Source: Psilocybe azurescens
Lineage: Eukaryota > Basidiomycota > Agaricomycetes > Agaricales > Agrocybaceae
Direction: 5' to 3'
Length of the DNA stretch: 64,000 nucleotides
Assembly: GCA_023853785.1 (NCBI GenBank)
Contig: JAJIRX010000533.1
Span: 992,001 to 1,056,000, forward strand
A program made the translations under genes and the position numbers. The notes beneath the pieces were generated by a model that saw only the letters and a list, made by a program, of their open reading frames with translations, searched no databases and had not been told where the DNA came from. This document shows positions 35,279-48,403 of the stretch, piece by piece; the stretch's first letter is position 1; every line of letters starts with the position of its first letter.

Positions 35279-36836
35279 GATGATGACATTCGGATACAGG
35301 TATGTGGTATTCAGCTCAAATGTCCAGGATATTCTGGCACATACTCATCTCATATTTTGGGGGCTGGCCCTGGTCGACGCCCTCGATTTGAAGATACACA
35401 CATGTCTAATATTGCGGCTTCGCAGGCCCTGTGCAAAAACCGAAGCATGTATGCGGGGAATGTGGGGGCGGGGAGAGCGGTGCACTGCAGAAGGAAGCTT
35501 TAGTCCAAGGTCGAGGCCATGTTCGATGCTGTTTGCAGAGTGTCTCAGATATCTCCAAACAGTGCCAACATATGCCAAACTTCAGAGCGCTTCCAGCCTG
35601 TGAAAGTTCTGATAGGGTCATCCATTACAAGACTATCTGCGCGGGAATAACCAAGACAAAGTTAGTCGCTATTCCCACATATACAGAATCAGAAAGAAAC
35701 AAAGACACCGGCATATTTAAACGTATTGAGTTGCCGTTTTTCGTGGGGAATGTCCACACGACTAGTCGCAAGTTGGACCATCTAGAGTTGGCTAATTAGC
35801 ATCTGGAAAGTAGTCTGGGTCGCTCAACAACTCATGTGAGTAACAAATGCCTTTACTTGCCTTTTATTTCCTAAAATCCAAGTCCAAAGACACTTGAAGA
35901 ACATGAAAAAGCTCCTCGCAACTCCGCTGTGTACTGCCCTACCTTGCCAGGATGCTATAATGATCTGACACGCCCCGCACTTCCTGTGCCAGAATCTACC
36001 GAGGTTCGGAAACATGACGGGAAAATGAGATCTCATCCCGGAGGAGTCGGTTGTAAAATGCCCCTTCGAGACGACTCTCGCCAAGACCCTGAAAGACTTT
36101 CTGCCTTGAGAAGCGCCGGAAGGGACATAACTGATTGAACTCGATAAGGCGGCAGTGCCCGTCTCCGAACCTCCTAATTTGGTAGGTAGTATCAATGGCA
36201 TGGAAGGGAACTAGATAGAACGACACATCGTATTTCACCACTTGTGCTATGAAGCGCATCAAAGCCACGCGTGAATGATGTCTTGTATCCTTTGTGGGCC
36301 TTGCACGAGTGCTTAACTAATGGGCGTCATTGTGATATAACTGTAGCACCCCAGCAGCACAACAACTTACTATAGGATCGCGATGGAGGGCTAAACCCAA
36401 GCGACGGATGAAATTCGGTGAAGATTGGTCGTAGTAGCAAAGGTGCAATAGCATCGAGCCTCACCGGAGACAATCGACCTGCCGCGCGATTGAATTTGAA
36501 CGTGCGCACTCAAAGCTACATATTTCCTGCGTCAATTCGCCAGTACGTCGGATAGATTCATACATTTGGATGAACAATGTCATTTATTAAACCACAATGC
36601 ATTGCTAGGAAGTTTGTCTCGAAACTATTCTGGTTACAGAAGAGGGTTAGGTTGGCCACTGGATAATTGACGATTACGCACATAAACCTAATGATTTCCA
36701 AAACGTGGATTATTCACAAAAGGCCATTCCAATAGAAAACGATGTACATAAACGTTGTCCGTTCTTTGAAGATCGACGATGAGGATCACTATACATTCGG
36801 GTCCAGAGAACCCAGGGTAGGATCGGAATGCTTGCG
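35279..36836. other. Intergenic region, no supported gene
   Basis: Several overlapping open frames of 70-125 codons occur on both strands between 35237 and 36268. They overlap each other in several frames, lack splice structure and show no motifs, so none is called. Confidence 0.35.
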
Positions 36837-37424
36837 TCACCAAGTTTCCATGATCCGTACGATTATTTGGTCAGATGCCATTGCCCAACTATAGAAATCA
36901 AACGCATACACTAGGCATGCATTTGACATAGCTGAGTTGGACATAAAATGATTCCTTTGACAACTGTTAGACTCTTGTGACTTGTACGATGCAAACCAAA
37001 AGTACGCCCAATTATCACCCGTGATGCCCAGGAATGTTACTAACCTATATGAAAGCCCGTATAGCCCCCGGGGGATGTTCAGTGTCCCAAGGATGGTCAT
37101 CGTTGTGCACCTCTCGAGTCCCGAGTCTCAAGTACACCAGCAGAAGGTTTCCGTGGAATTATGCAATGCCCAAGCGAAACCCACGTTCGAGCCATCAGAA
37201 ATCGAGGCAGAACCGATGGAAGAACTCAATGGAAGATCGTGGGTGGTACGCAGTTCCTTAGGAAGCCGATTAACACCAGCTGAACGTACTCTGCCGTTCG
37301 CGTGACTGAGAGTATTGCTCGGTACGTCGTACGATTTACTTCTGCGTCTGGTCGCAGGGTCATCTGGATTTTGAATAGGCATTAGATGGTGGACAAGGTC
37401 CGTTGAATCTTGATGTTGGTTCAC
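36837..37424 (-). CDS. Possible unrecognised two-exon protein
   Basis: Exon 1 (37424 to about 37133) encodes MNQHQDSTDLVHHLMPIQNP and a basic Ser/Arg-rich stretch (RRRSKSYDVPSNTLSHANGR). A GTGTAC donor can join in phase to an acceptor TATAG near 37057. The continuation LVTFLGITGDNWAYFWFAS is hydrophobic enough for a membrane segment, and the frame ends at 36837. There is no recognised family. It lies divergent from CPA2 with 190 bases between starts. The join is plausible but not proven. Confidence 0.3.
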
Positions 37425-37614
37425 TATTCGGAGAGGGAGGATAAGGACCGCCCGAAGAATCCGACAGTGTCAAAGCACGTGACGTATGAGTCAAATAAGA
37501 ACCCAATCGGGGTTAGGTTTAGCAGAAAAAAAGTTGGGTTGAAATTGAATTGGGGATTTAATTTCGAGGGGCACTGCGACTTGTCTTCTCCTTCCCTCAA
37601 GGGTTGTTCACGCA

Positions 37615-40600
37615 ATGAGTCTCCTTCGACTCCCCCCGGTCCTATGGGGCAAGGAGCCTAACTCGACCTTGCATTCGTGCTTTCCATACTACTCGAGCCC
37701 CAGCTTTTGCTTTTTCAAAACCTATTCGTGCCGTGGCTGCTCCGGCAGTCGGTTCTTATGTGCCAAAGGACGGCGAACATGTCATCAATTCACCTTCAGA
37801 ACTGGCTAGAAAAATATCTGCTAAGGTTCTCCCCAAAATAGCCCGCCCTGACGTTCGACGAGTCGTCGTTGTTGGCAGTGGAGGTTTGAGCATTGGGCAA
37901 GCCGGTGAATTCGACTATTCGGGCTCTCAGGCGTTGAAAGCTCTTCACGAGGAGGGTGTTGAGGCTATTCTCATCAACCCCAATATCGCAACATGGCAAA
38001 CCTCACATCAACTGGCCTCAGAAGTTTACTTCTTACCTATCACCGCGGACTACGTTGCATACGTCTTGGAAAAGGAAAGGCCCGATGGCATTCTCCTCAC
38101 TTTTGGTGGACAGAGCGCGCTAAATGTCGGTATTGCACTCGACAAAATGGGTGTTCTTGAACGGTTAGGCGTCAAGGTTTTGGGCACACCTATCAGGACT
38201 CTTGAAGTTTCTGAGGATCGTGAACTTTTCGTCGAGGCTTTAAAGGGTGCGTACTTCACTCGAAACCTTCTTGCACGCGATCACATGCTGAAATGCTGAT
38301 TCTAGAAATTGATGTATCCGTCGCGCAATCAACTGCTGTGTCTACAGTTAACGCTGCTCTCGATGCTGCTGCTGTCATTGGATACCCGGTCATTTTACGT
38401 TCGGCATTCACTCTTGGTGGTCTTGGATCTGGTTTCGCCAATAACCCGGATGAACTTCGTGATTTATCGGCAAAGAGTTTGAGTTTGAGCCCACAGGTCC
38501 TCATCGAACGCAGCATGAAAGGCTGGAAAGAACTGGAATACGAAGTCGTTCGAGACGCTGCGGATGTATGTTCCATCCTTAACAACCAATCACAGTCTTC
38601 TAACGTCATCATCGCAGAACACGATCATCTGCTGCAACATGGAAAACTTCGACCCCCTCGGCACACATACCGGTGATTCCATCGTTGTCGCACCGTCTCA
38701 GACGTTGCCCGATGAGGAATACCATATGCTCCGAAGTGTTGCTCTCAAGGTCATTCGTCATCTCGGTGTCGTGGGTGAATGTAACATTCAGTATGCTCTC
38801 AACCCCAACTCTATGGAATACTGCGTCATCGAAGTCAATGCTCGGTACGAGCATCCTCCTGTGTAAAGAAATCAAATGGCTTACATTGCAGATATTTTCT
38901 AGGCTAAGTCGGTCTAGGTATATTTTTTCGTGTCTTTCTCACAAACGTGCTCAGTGTATTTTCTAGTGCTCTGGCTTCCAAGGCCACCGGATACCCATTG
39001 GCTTACACTGCTGCCAAGATCGCTCTTGGACACACTCTTCCTGAACTACCAAACGCCGTTACAAAGACGACTACAGCTTGTTTTGAACCATCCTTGGACT
39101 ATATCGTGACGAAGATCCCCAAGTGGGATCTGGCCAAATTCTCGTCGCAAGTTAACAGAGAGGTTGGCTCGTCCATGAAGTCTGTCGGTGAAGTCATGGC
39201 CATTGGACGTACATTTGAGGAGAGTTTGCAGAAGGCCATTCGCCAAGTCGACCCTAATTGGACAGGTTTCGAGGTTGTCATCACACCGGAAGATTTGGAC
39301 AGAGCTCTTACCAGACCAACCGACATGCGCTTGTTCGCTATTGCCTATGCCATGTATAAGAAAGACTACACTGTCGAACATCTCCACGATTTGACGAAGA
39401 TTGATAAGGTTCGTTTCTGTATCATGTTATCTTTTACCTTTTGTATTGACGCTTTTTTCAGTGGTACTTGTATAAGATCGACAATATTGTTCAGACCCGC
39501 CATGCCTTAACTGCCGCAAGATCCATCGAGAACATTGACTACGAGCTGATGCAACGGGCAAAGAAAATGGGATTCGCTGACACTCAGATCGCTGCCTGCG
39601 TCGGTGCCACCGAAGATATCGTCCGGGCTTACCGCAAATCTCTCGGCATCACTCCCTTCGTTAAGCGTATCGATACTCTCGCTGCTGAATACCCTGCCCA
39701 CACCAACTACCTTTACACCACCTACAACGCGTCGGAACATGACGTTGACTTTGAGGAGCATGGAACAATGGTCCTTGGAAGTGGCGTGTACCGTATTGGA
39801 AGCAGTGTTGAATTCGATTGGTGTGCCGTCACATGCGCTCGTAAACTCCGCGATATGGGCAAGAGGACTGTCATGATCAACTACAACCCAGAGACTGTGT
39901 CTACCGACTTCGACGAAGCCGATCGTCTCTACTTCGAAGAGCTTGGTTACGAACGTGTGATGGACATCTACGAACTCGAGCAAGCCCAGGGCGTTATTGT
40001 GAGCGTTGGTGGTAAGTTCAAATACTGATACATACATACATACGTATGCCAAATCTGACGGTATTTCCTTTAGGACAACTTCCGCAGAACATTGCTTTGC
40101 GCCTCAAGAATAGTGGTGTTAACGTATTGGGAACCGATCCTAAGCAAATCGATACGGCAGAAGATCGCCATAAATTCTCATCGGTCCTCGATAAGATTGG
40201 GGTTGACCAGCCTGAATGGACTGAGGCTACTTCGTTGGAAGCTGCTAAAGCGTTTGCCAACAAGGTTTCGTAAGTGCTAGGCGGTTGTTAATAAAGCTAA
40301 TTTTGTCATTGATCGCACATTCATCTAGTTATCCTGTCCTGATCCGCCCGTCATATGTTCTTTCTGGCGCTGCCATGAACGTTGTTTACGAAGAGTCCGC
40401 TCTCGAATACAACCTTTCCGCTGCGGCCAATGTGTCACCCCTGCATCCTGTTGTTATCACCAAGTTTATTGACAGCGCTCAGGAGATTGACATTGATGCT
40501 GTCGGTCATCAAGGTAAACTTATCGTCTATGCCGTTTCGGAGCACGTCGAGAACGCTGGTGTCCATTCCGGTGATGCCACTCTGGTCCTCCCTCCTTATA

Positions 40601-41614
40601 CTCTCCCTGAGGCAGATATGGAGCGTCTTAAGACGATCGCGGAGAAGGTTGCTGCTGCTTTTGAGATCTCTGGTCCATTCAATATGCAGATCATCAGAAA
40701 GGAGTCTGACGTTGCTGGAGAGAAATCCACTTTGAAGGTCATTGAGTGTAACTTACGAGCCTCGCGATCCTTCCCCTTGTGTCTAAGGTTCTCGGCCACA
40801 ACTTCATTGATACTGCTACTGCTGCAATTGTGGGCCAAGATGTACCAGTTCCTATTGATATCATGAAGGAACCTCGCGATTATACTTCTATCAAGGTCGC
40901 ACAATTCTCTTGGACTCGTTTAGGCGGAGCTGATCCTTTCCTTGGCGTCGGTATGTCTTATCTTTAATTATTGGTCGTTCATATCCAGAGACTGATCTGT
41001 GAATCAGAAATGGCCAGCACAGGAGAGGTTGCATGCTTCGGCAAGGACGTTCATGAAGCTTACTGGGCATCTCTACTCAGTACCACTGGATTCAAAGCTC
41101 CTCAACTTGGCTCAGGTGTCCTCATCGGAGGAGATATTTCAAAACCTGAGATGACTACCATCTCTAAACAACTCATTGAACTCGGGTTCAAGTTGTACTG
41201 CTCATCGCCCGTCGTCGAGGAGTTCTTGAACGACATTCCTTACGTCACGGCTAAGCGTATCTTCTTCCCGAAGACTGACAAGCGCAAGTTACGTGAGGTG
41301 TTCGACGAGTATGAGATCCAGTGTGTCGTCAACTTGGCGAAGTCTCGAGGCATAGACTTCGTCGACGAAGATTATGTTGCCCGCAGGTTTGTGATCCATT
41401 CTTTCTTTGATCTCTGTTCTTGCTGACCCAGATTTATTTCCTTAGGAACGCTGTTGACTTCGGGTTGCCTTTATTGAACAACGCGAAAACCGCACAACTA
41501 TTTGTGGAATCTCTAGCTAAGAAAATTCCTCAAGGTGGATTGCGGGGATACACCGAAGGCCATATTCCTTCAGAAGTTCGGTCATGGCGAGAATTTGTCG
41601 GAAAGCGAGCTTGA
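37615..41614 (+). CDS. CPA2: Carbamoyl-phosphate synthase, arginine-specific large subunit, two frame breaks
   Basis: The enzyme makes carbamoyl phosphate from bicarbonate, ATP and ammonia (delivered by the small subunit) for arginine synthesis. The two tandem synthetase halves each have an ATP-grasp fold: [37 protein letters not shown] and [19 protein letters not shown] in the first, [40 protein letters not shown] and [19 protein letters not shown] in the second. An oligomerisation domain lies between them and an MGS-like allosteric domain ([17 protein letters not shown]) is at the end. There is no fused ATCase, so this is CPA2, not the pyrimidine enzyme. The N terminus becomes an Arg-rich, acid-free mitochondrial presequence (...[11 protein letters not shown]...) if CCCCCC at 37632-37637 is one base long. 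A second break is at 40771-40778 (CCCCTT, one base short). Confidence 0.92.
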
Positions 41615-42078
41615 AAATCATAAGCACTCTCGGTCTGGGACTTTTGCAGATCTAATATCATTTAATCTCGGAATCACCAAAAAAAAGGCGGTAAAGCCAA
41701 TGTATCTTTTATTGTAGAAAGCGGACCTACTGTTATTTTTCGTGTTGGTGCAGTCTGCATACGCTAATACATCATTTTCAATATCAAGTGAACCAAAAAT
41801 ACTTTGTCAGTCTTATTCTGTTTAAGGCGTTTAGATTGTTATTCACTCTTCTAGATCTACCCAAGTCCAAAATTATTTACTCGTCATACGTAACAAACCC
41901 TATCGAGTGGTCGCTTTCTTCATGCGCATGTCTATATATCGAGCTGGAACGTGTTTTGAACAAAAGAAAACGCAGATGAAGCAGTGAGTACATTGGATTC
42001 TATTCAAATCTCACTACTGTGGAGGTATTGCGTTTGGATGCCAGGGTAACGACACGTTCGCAGTTCCTGTATGAGGCT
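41615..42078. other. Convergent spacer between CPA2 and the FAD oxidase
   Basis: This contains the 3' untranslated regions of two genes transcribed towards each other. No coding signal or RNA gene was seen. Confidence 0.4.
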
Positions 42079-43765
42079 CTATCGAGGTTGAAGATCTTCA
42101 ATGCTGTAAAATGTGGTCATATCGAGTTTTGTCACCACCCCGGAACGAGACCCATCCAACTCTGTTGTTTCCCTCTCCAATGCAAACTTTGCAATGAGTT
42201 CAGCGTCAAGTTTGTCTTCTACAAGATCTGCTACCAGGCGTCCGATTACAGGAAGAAACTGAGGAATTTAAAAAAGATAACAGCAGCGTTATCAAGTATC
42301 AGTCTTGCAGATGACTCACGCAGGCATAGAATTACCTTGTAAGCATGTCCATTCCCAGCTGTAGCAACGATAATCTTTCGATCTTTCGGATGGCGACTGA
42401 TTACCCAATCTCCATCTGGAGAGTCGTTGTACCTTGATAATGGTGAATAATTATTTCATTCGATATATAGCATCTTACCAGCAAAGTCTTGTTGCAGTAA
42501 AAGGTTTCCTATTTAGATCCGGATATATTTTGCCTAGATACATTCGCATATCCTGAAGAGAATCTCGAGGGACTAACAATCCGTTAATAGGATCAGACAC
42601 CACCGTTCGTGGCGTAGAAATCATGCCGTTGGTGTCGTCAAAATGGGTAAACCCAGCAGAATGTAAAGCCATCTTTACGATATTGTCGTCATTGGGCTGA
42701 TTTCCCCGTAATTAGATCTGTGCCTACAGAGAAACAACAATGTTCAGCCCACCGGAAAGATGTAAAACCCGGAGCTGAAATCCACTACCACAGGGCAGTC
42801 TCTGTAGGCATCGGCCTCGGAGTCGGATAGCTGTATCATTGCTACGCACTGTCTATTTTTGCGGTGTCAGTGTTATTTAGTATTCGCATCCGCCCTACGT
42901 TGACAGCAGACCCTCACCCGGTTGCAAGGCATATTTCCCCTAGGCCTAGGTCGGGGAATGCTGAAGGTGTCCAAGAACCCGTCGCGATAATCACCAACGA
43001 TGCTGAAAATATGGTACCATCGCTGCATTCGACGCCAGTTGCTCCGTGCTTTTCCCGAAGGATTTTGACTACGCATTTTTCTGGCACGACATTCCCAGAA
43101 AGATCTCTAACTTTGTTAATCAGCAATGTCAATCCTTGACCAGCGTTGGCCCAGCCACCATCAGAGTTCAGGTATCCTGAACATTGTCCGAAAGACCCGG
43201 TGTGTACTTGAGGAGAGAATACAGAACGAATTGCATTAGATTCTTTCAGAATTTTGACCGTGGCACCCATTGCAACGTCGTTCTTGTACGACTTGTCTGC
43301 ATAAGTTTCTTGTCCCGAACTTGAATGCCCCAGAACAACGACCCCTGACCTTGGGATTTCTCTTAGTAAATAAATCTAAATTTTTAGATGGTGGGTAAGA
43401 GTAGCTCCGCACTCATGATAAGTGTCGCCCCATGTTTCGCGGTCCTTCCACGATGATATAGCTTCACGCGCAAGTCGAGCATAAAATCCATCATCGTAGG
43501 AGCTTCTGATAACTAAAAATGCATATCAATCAGCGTCGGAAGAAAGTGAATACGAGAAAGACCAAGATGTGATATAATAACGAGACGATAACTTGGACTG
43601 ACCACGATTGAGATCATTGCTTGCCGCATCTGGAGCGGGTAAGGTGGTAGATCGATCTAGGATTGTAACATCGGTGTAACCACGTTGAAGTAGATGGTAT
43701 CCTGTGGATATGCCAAAACAGCCCGCTCCAACTATCACAACTTTCTCCTGCCTCGGAAGAATCAT
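42079..43765 (-). CDS. FAD-dependent oxidase, fructosyl-amino-acid / sarcosine oxidase-like
   Basis: The N-terminal dinucleotide-binding motif VVIVGAGCFGISTGYHLLQR (GxGxxG) starts at residue 9, followed by VTILDRSTTLPAPDAASNDL, typical of the DAO/sarcosine oxidase superfamily. Later segments include IRSSYDDGFYARLAREAI, GWANAGQGL, LVIIATGSWTPSAFPDLG, FSSGFYIFPPNDDNIVKMAL and FTATRLCWYNDSPDGDWVIS. In the last, Cys sits where this family attaches FAD covalently. The C terminus (ATAGNGHAYKFLPVIGRLVA) is the conserved FAD-pyrophosphate region, and the frame ends at 42079. Such enzymes oxidise secondary amines (N-methyl amino acids, glycated amino acids, pipecolate) and release peroxide. Substrate is not certain. 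There are about seven exons. Confidence 0.82.
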
Positions 43766-45754
43766 TACAGAACAGTATGAATTCGGAGGTGAGAAGCGCG
43801 ATCATGGCCTTGCGATCAACTTACGATACGTTACTTACATACTACATGCCCCAAAATAGTAATTGCCGAGAGTCAACTCCATTTAGTATCAGGCGAGGTC
43901 GAATTTTTTGATTTCTACATAATTCAAGAGTAAAAGATAATTATGGTTCTTATCCTAGTAAAAGTTGAGTATATGGGCAAACCCTTCTCTTTATCTCATA
44001 AATTTAGAGAGACTATAGATATCTGCGACATTGAGGAGATAGTTTTCAGTAACTAAGCAATATAATTGCTACGCTAGTCAGACATACTCCAAAAACATGC
44101 TGCTAACATAGTTTCATAGCCGCAGACACTTCGTTCCGGATGCAGTGCACATTTTAGCCAATTGCAAGGCGCACTCGTCCGACAGAGAGAAAATAGCAAA
44201 GACCTGTCTGACCTCACACATTTGTTATCATCCAGGACTTTAACAGGTATTCTGTGGTTTCAATCATGGTGGTGATGCTGTATGCACGCGATCTGGAACG
44301 CAGCGGGCACCCATTCAACAAACACCGATCTGTCATTCATTTGCTATTGCTAGTATATATGATTCCGCATAAATCTCAACAATGAAACATAACACACAGG
44401 ATTTATTGATTTTCAAATTCAGATCTCGGATCCTCATTTACAGTCGCTTACTCGCATTAGGGTGATCTATTCTTAGGACCTCCTCACCGACCCATTCGGT
44501 GGGCTCAGAATATTGACTAGTGGACAGTACTAATATCTCAGCTGTGAAAGAGCGTAGGGTCTCATCAAAAACAACTTATAGTGGCTTTGGGGGATAAATA
44601 TCTTTGCGGTACTTATTACGGTTCTTCGGCCTCAACAATTCTTCCTATGATCTTGGGTTCACCGGACAAATGGATATGAGGCTGAGAAGAAACCTCAGAG
44701 CGCTGTCTTGGCTTATATCTATATCTGCGGCTAAAAGAAGGGTGTGTCTGACAGAGATTGTATTAAGAACCGCAGGCACTTCTCCGAATTATCCTTATAT
44801 AAATATCGGCGCACTGTAATCGTCACCAGAATCAAAATCAAAATCAAATTGTGATACTGTTTCACTATGTTACAGCCTTCTACCGAGGATTATCTATAAG
44901 TACATCTAGTAGCTAAGACTCTGCTGTTAGTGATAGTACATAACTTCCTCATTCTGTCAAACACAAATAGATTGAGATACTGTCGCTTTATTGATTGGCA
45001 GTCCCGGCTTGAAGCATGAGATCCACCCAAGCTGAGCTTACGAACAAAGTATGTAGTTAAGAGTTTTTGACCGGAGACGGAGGTACTTTAAGGAAGTTGA
45101 CTGACTGGTAAACCGTTAAACGGGCCTTGGTTCTAAACCTTCAAGTTGGTATCAACTTCATTTTAAACGCATTCGATATGCCACTATACTATGCAATAGT
45201 ACTCCCTGCTGAAGCAGCCAAATTTTTGAAGCTGTCAAGATCTCGAGACCTTATCTAAAGGTATAGTCTGATTTATGGTTCCAGAATTTGTATATCATCG
45301 ATGATTCAATGTAAATGCCGGAGTATGGTGCTCCCATTTTATCAGACAACTTTCATAATATTAACACATTACGAATCTAAATTTAGATTCTATTAATAAC
45401 ATATATGCACACTTCGCAATTGTTGGACCCTGAGTAAGCCCAGGGTAATTGTATCTGTCACAGTGGCTTCAGGCGTCGGGGATGCTTGCGGGTGAGGGCC
45501 CATTTATTGAAGTCACGAGCGCGCTAGATTACACATCGAAAGTTATGGTATTTTACAAATTTCTACACGAAAAACAGCAGCGGCGGCGACACTAGACTAA
45601 TAGTAGAATGGTACACTAACTATAACATGAATCTAGCAAAAACATGCAATTAAATTGATGACAATTCCCTGTGGAGCGGTGAATAATAAATAAGTGTGCG
45701 ATGGGGCTCATTCAAATTTGCTAAACTTGAACAAAGTTTTTAAAACGATGAAGT
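43766..45754. other. Two-kilobase intergenic region, AT-rich
   Basis: No supported gene. Open frames are short and without splice context. There is a dense run of A/T-rich sequence and scattered near-palindromes such as ACGAATCTAAATTTAGATTC near 45370. No transposase, LTR pair or tRNA-like sequence was recognised. It lies downstream of PAL and upstream of the FAD oxidase. Confidence 0.35.
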
Positions 45755-48403
45755 TCACTGTAACGATTCAAAAAGATTAACAATGATGGATTGCATCTTT
45801 CCATCACGAATAGCCTGTGGAGCGGTGTGAGTGAGCGCTTCCAATTGAATAAGAGAGATCAACATACCTCGTGGATGAGGGATACATTTTGGCCCACAGT
45901 AACATCTTCGACGCCTGGGCCTTGCTCGAAACGGTGGTAGTTCTCTGATCCGTGCATTCTGATGCCTAGTGTGATTCGGACAAATTCGTAGACCGACCGA
46001 GTGTTGTTGAGGTAAGGACTGGCTGGTGCAGGTCCTCTGGCGCCGGAAAGATAATCATTTCTCAGCCCGTCCAACAGTGTGAAAAGTCGGCCAGCCACAC
46101 GCGAACGGAATGATGGTATAGAAGCGAGACAAGATGCGACTGAGCTCTCATCGCTGAATGATGGGCCAGTGAAGAAGTCCAGAAGAGGGGTTGACGAAGA
46201 TGCGGCAACCTTCTGCATCCTTTCTTTCGCATCCATCGTGCTGGTTGAATTGAACGAATCTTGCATAACCGAAAAAATTGTCTTCTTGATTTTGATGGAA
46301 TGATCGTCAGAGATGGCTGAGCCAAATGCCGCTGAGAATTCTTCCGACGATATTTTCGCAAGACCTTCATAGAACTCATGCTGCAGACTTCTTAAATCCA
46401 GAGCTGCGAATAAAAAATGAATAAGAAATCCTGAGTGGGATTATCAAGATTACCAACCTTGGCAAATGGCATATAAATATGATGAAATCAAGATAGAAAG
46501 AATATCTAAAGAGGTGATGGTCGCGCGAGCGAGATCAAAGCCAAAGAGCTATTCATACGAGACAGTCAGATAAATATATAGACGGAGCTTATACTTAAAC
46601 ACGTACTTGACAGCCTGGTTGTGCATCTCAGCGGATTGAATATGAGTAGACACAGGGTTCGCCAAGTATCCAAGTTCGGCGACATAAGCCGCCGAGGCGA
46701 TGTCGATACCTTTGCAGTGATAATCAAGAGATGGATCCGTTGCTGCCAAAGAAGGTGGTAGGCCTCGGTTCTGGGCTGGGTTCATAAGTTCAGCGCATTG
46801 GGCGAACAGAATCTTGCCGAGGTGGTGAACACTGAGGCGTGTTTTTTCCATAGCGTTAGTGACAGCCATCGCTTGGAAATTGCCGCCATTATGAACGACA
46901 CCCTCATCGCCATCAACGAGAGGATTGTCAGTTGCTGAGCAGAAGTCAGTCGAATGATGCCATCTAACAGGTAAGTACGTACTTGAATTGCACTCAATTG
47001 TGAGAGTTTTGAGTGATTGGACAAGGTCTTCGACTTGAGGACCAATGAATTGGGGTGCAGTGCGGAGTGAGTATCGGTCTTGACGAAGAACTCCTTCATC
47101 TTCCGCTATGGTGACTTCTTTTCGCTGTGTTTCTGCGAAAGTACTGCCATCAAGGAGATTCCAGATATTCTTGGCGGTCTCGATCTACACGAAATTAAGT
47201 AATTAAAAATAGATTTTAGGAGCAAATACCTTACCTGTCCAGGATGAGGCCGAGCTACACAATTGATGAAAGCATCAAAGAACCCCGTGTACCAGCCAGG
47301 GCCTCAGTACCCATAGCGGTACATACTTGTGATAGCAGTGTGAGATGCACGGCTTCATTGAGCGCTAAAGAAGCAACTGATGCAGAAAATGCCGTTCCAT
47401 TTAGAATACCAAGATGTTCTTTGGAGGCGAGAGGAATTGGTTGAATTCCATGGGCTTCCAACGCTTTACAAGAGGAGACAATTTCGCGACCAGAGAAAGC
47501 GGCTGGCCCGTCGAATACCCTGATGGATGGGTTACCGATGAGGGCCCCAGCAATGTAGGATAATGCAGTGAGATCTAAACAGATATTGAGTAAACAGAAA
47601 CATCAAGCTATTTGGGTACAGACCTCCCGAAGCAGATATCGTGCCGCGTAAGGGAACCAGTGGGGTGATATTTGCACGCAAAAGTTCATTCATCTTTTCG
47701 ATAAGTTCCCACCGCACACCGGAATGTCCCCGAATAAGTGAGTTCATACGGATAAGGATTGCGCCCCGGACCCAAGCCTCTGGCATGCTGCTCGAGCCGA
47801 GAGGATCTTGAAGAGGAAGCACATCAAGGGTCTTGGTGGAAGACGGGAGCACACCACTTTGCTGATGCTGCAGGAGGGCATTTCCAAGGAGAATAGGCTG
47901 ATCCGTGCGGGTATCTGCGCTTCCCCCAAAGCCAGTCGACACACCGTATACGCTTAATCCTGCATCGACCTTGTTGACAATAACTTTACGGCTTTTGGCA
48001 ACCTTGGCCTTCAAGACTGGGGATTCGTCAAGGCAGACAGACGAGTTATATCTGGCAGCGGCAGTAACTGCAGCTATTGAAAGGTTCTGCCCGTCAATAA
48101 CGACCGGTTTGCCATTCCTAAAAATCGTCAGGCTATGAATATAAATGTAATCTGAGATTACTCACTTGTAGGCTTCAAGTTCCTTGAAGGACTGGATGAA
48201 TTCTTCCACAAGAGCTGTAGGTTGCGGTCTCCGTTGAACAAACTTTGAAAAGTTTCGCGTTGGAATCGAACGGGGGAACTTGGCGAGGTAGGTTCTTCAG
48301 CTTTAAATCTAACAAGACCTTCACGTGGAAGGTAGTCGGTTGTCGTAGATAGCTTTCGGGGAGCGGTTCTAGTTTCTGAGGAGGAGGTTGCGATTATAGT
48401 CAT
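45755..48403 (-). CDS. PAL: Phenylalanine ammonia-lyase, two frame breaks
   Basis: PAL deaminates L-phenylalanine to trans-cinnamate. In basidiomycetes it feeds phenylpropanoid synthesis and lets phenylalanine be used as a nitrogen source. The start is [17 protein letters not shown] at 48403. The MIO-forming Ala-Ser-Gly is present in [20 protein letters not shown] (near 47640). Conserved blocks are [58 protein letters not shown] (the active-site loop) and [10 protein letters not shown]. The last exon ends [15 protein letters not shown] near 45757. Two runs are each one base short on the coding strand: CCCCC (48272-48276), needed to reach KFVQRRPQP, and TTT (47277-47279), needed for the GSFDAF motif. 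Length and domain order are otherwise normal. Confidence 0.9.

Noticed and set aside
35237..36268. Cluster of 70-125 codon frames on both strands
   Set aside because: They overlap each other in several frames, with no conserved motifs or introns; typical of chance open frames in GC-balanced intergenic DNA.
37615..41614. Possibility that the synthetase is the pyrimidine CAD/URA2-type enzyme
   Set aside because: No glutaminase, dihydroorotase-like or ATCase domain is fused, and the N terminus is a mitochondrial presequence, which fits the arginine-specific subunit.
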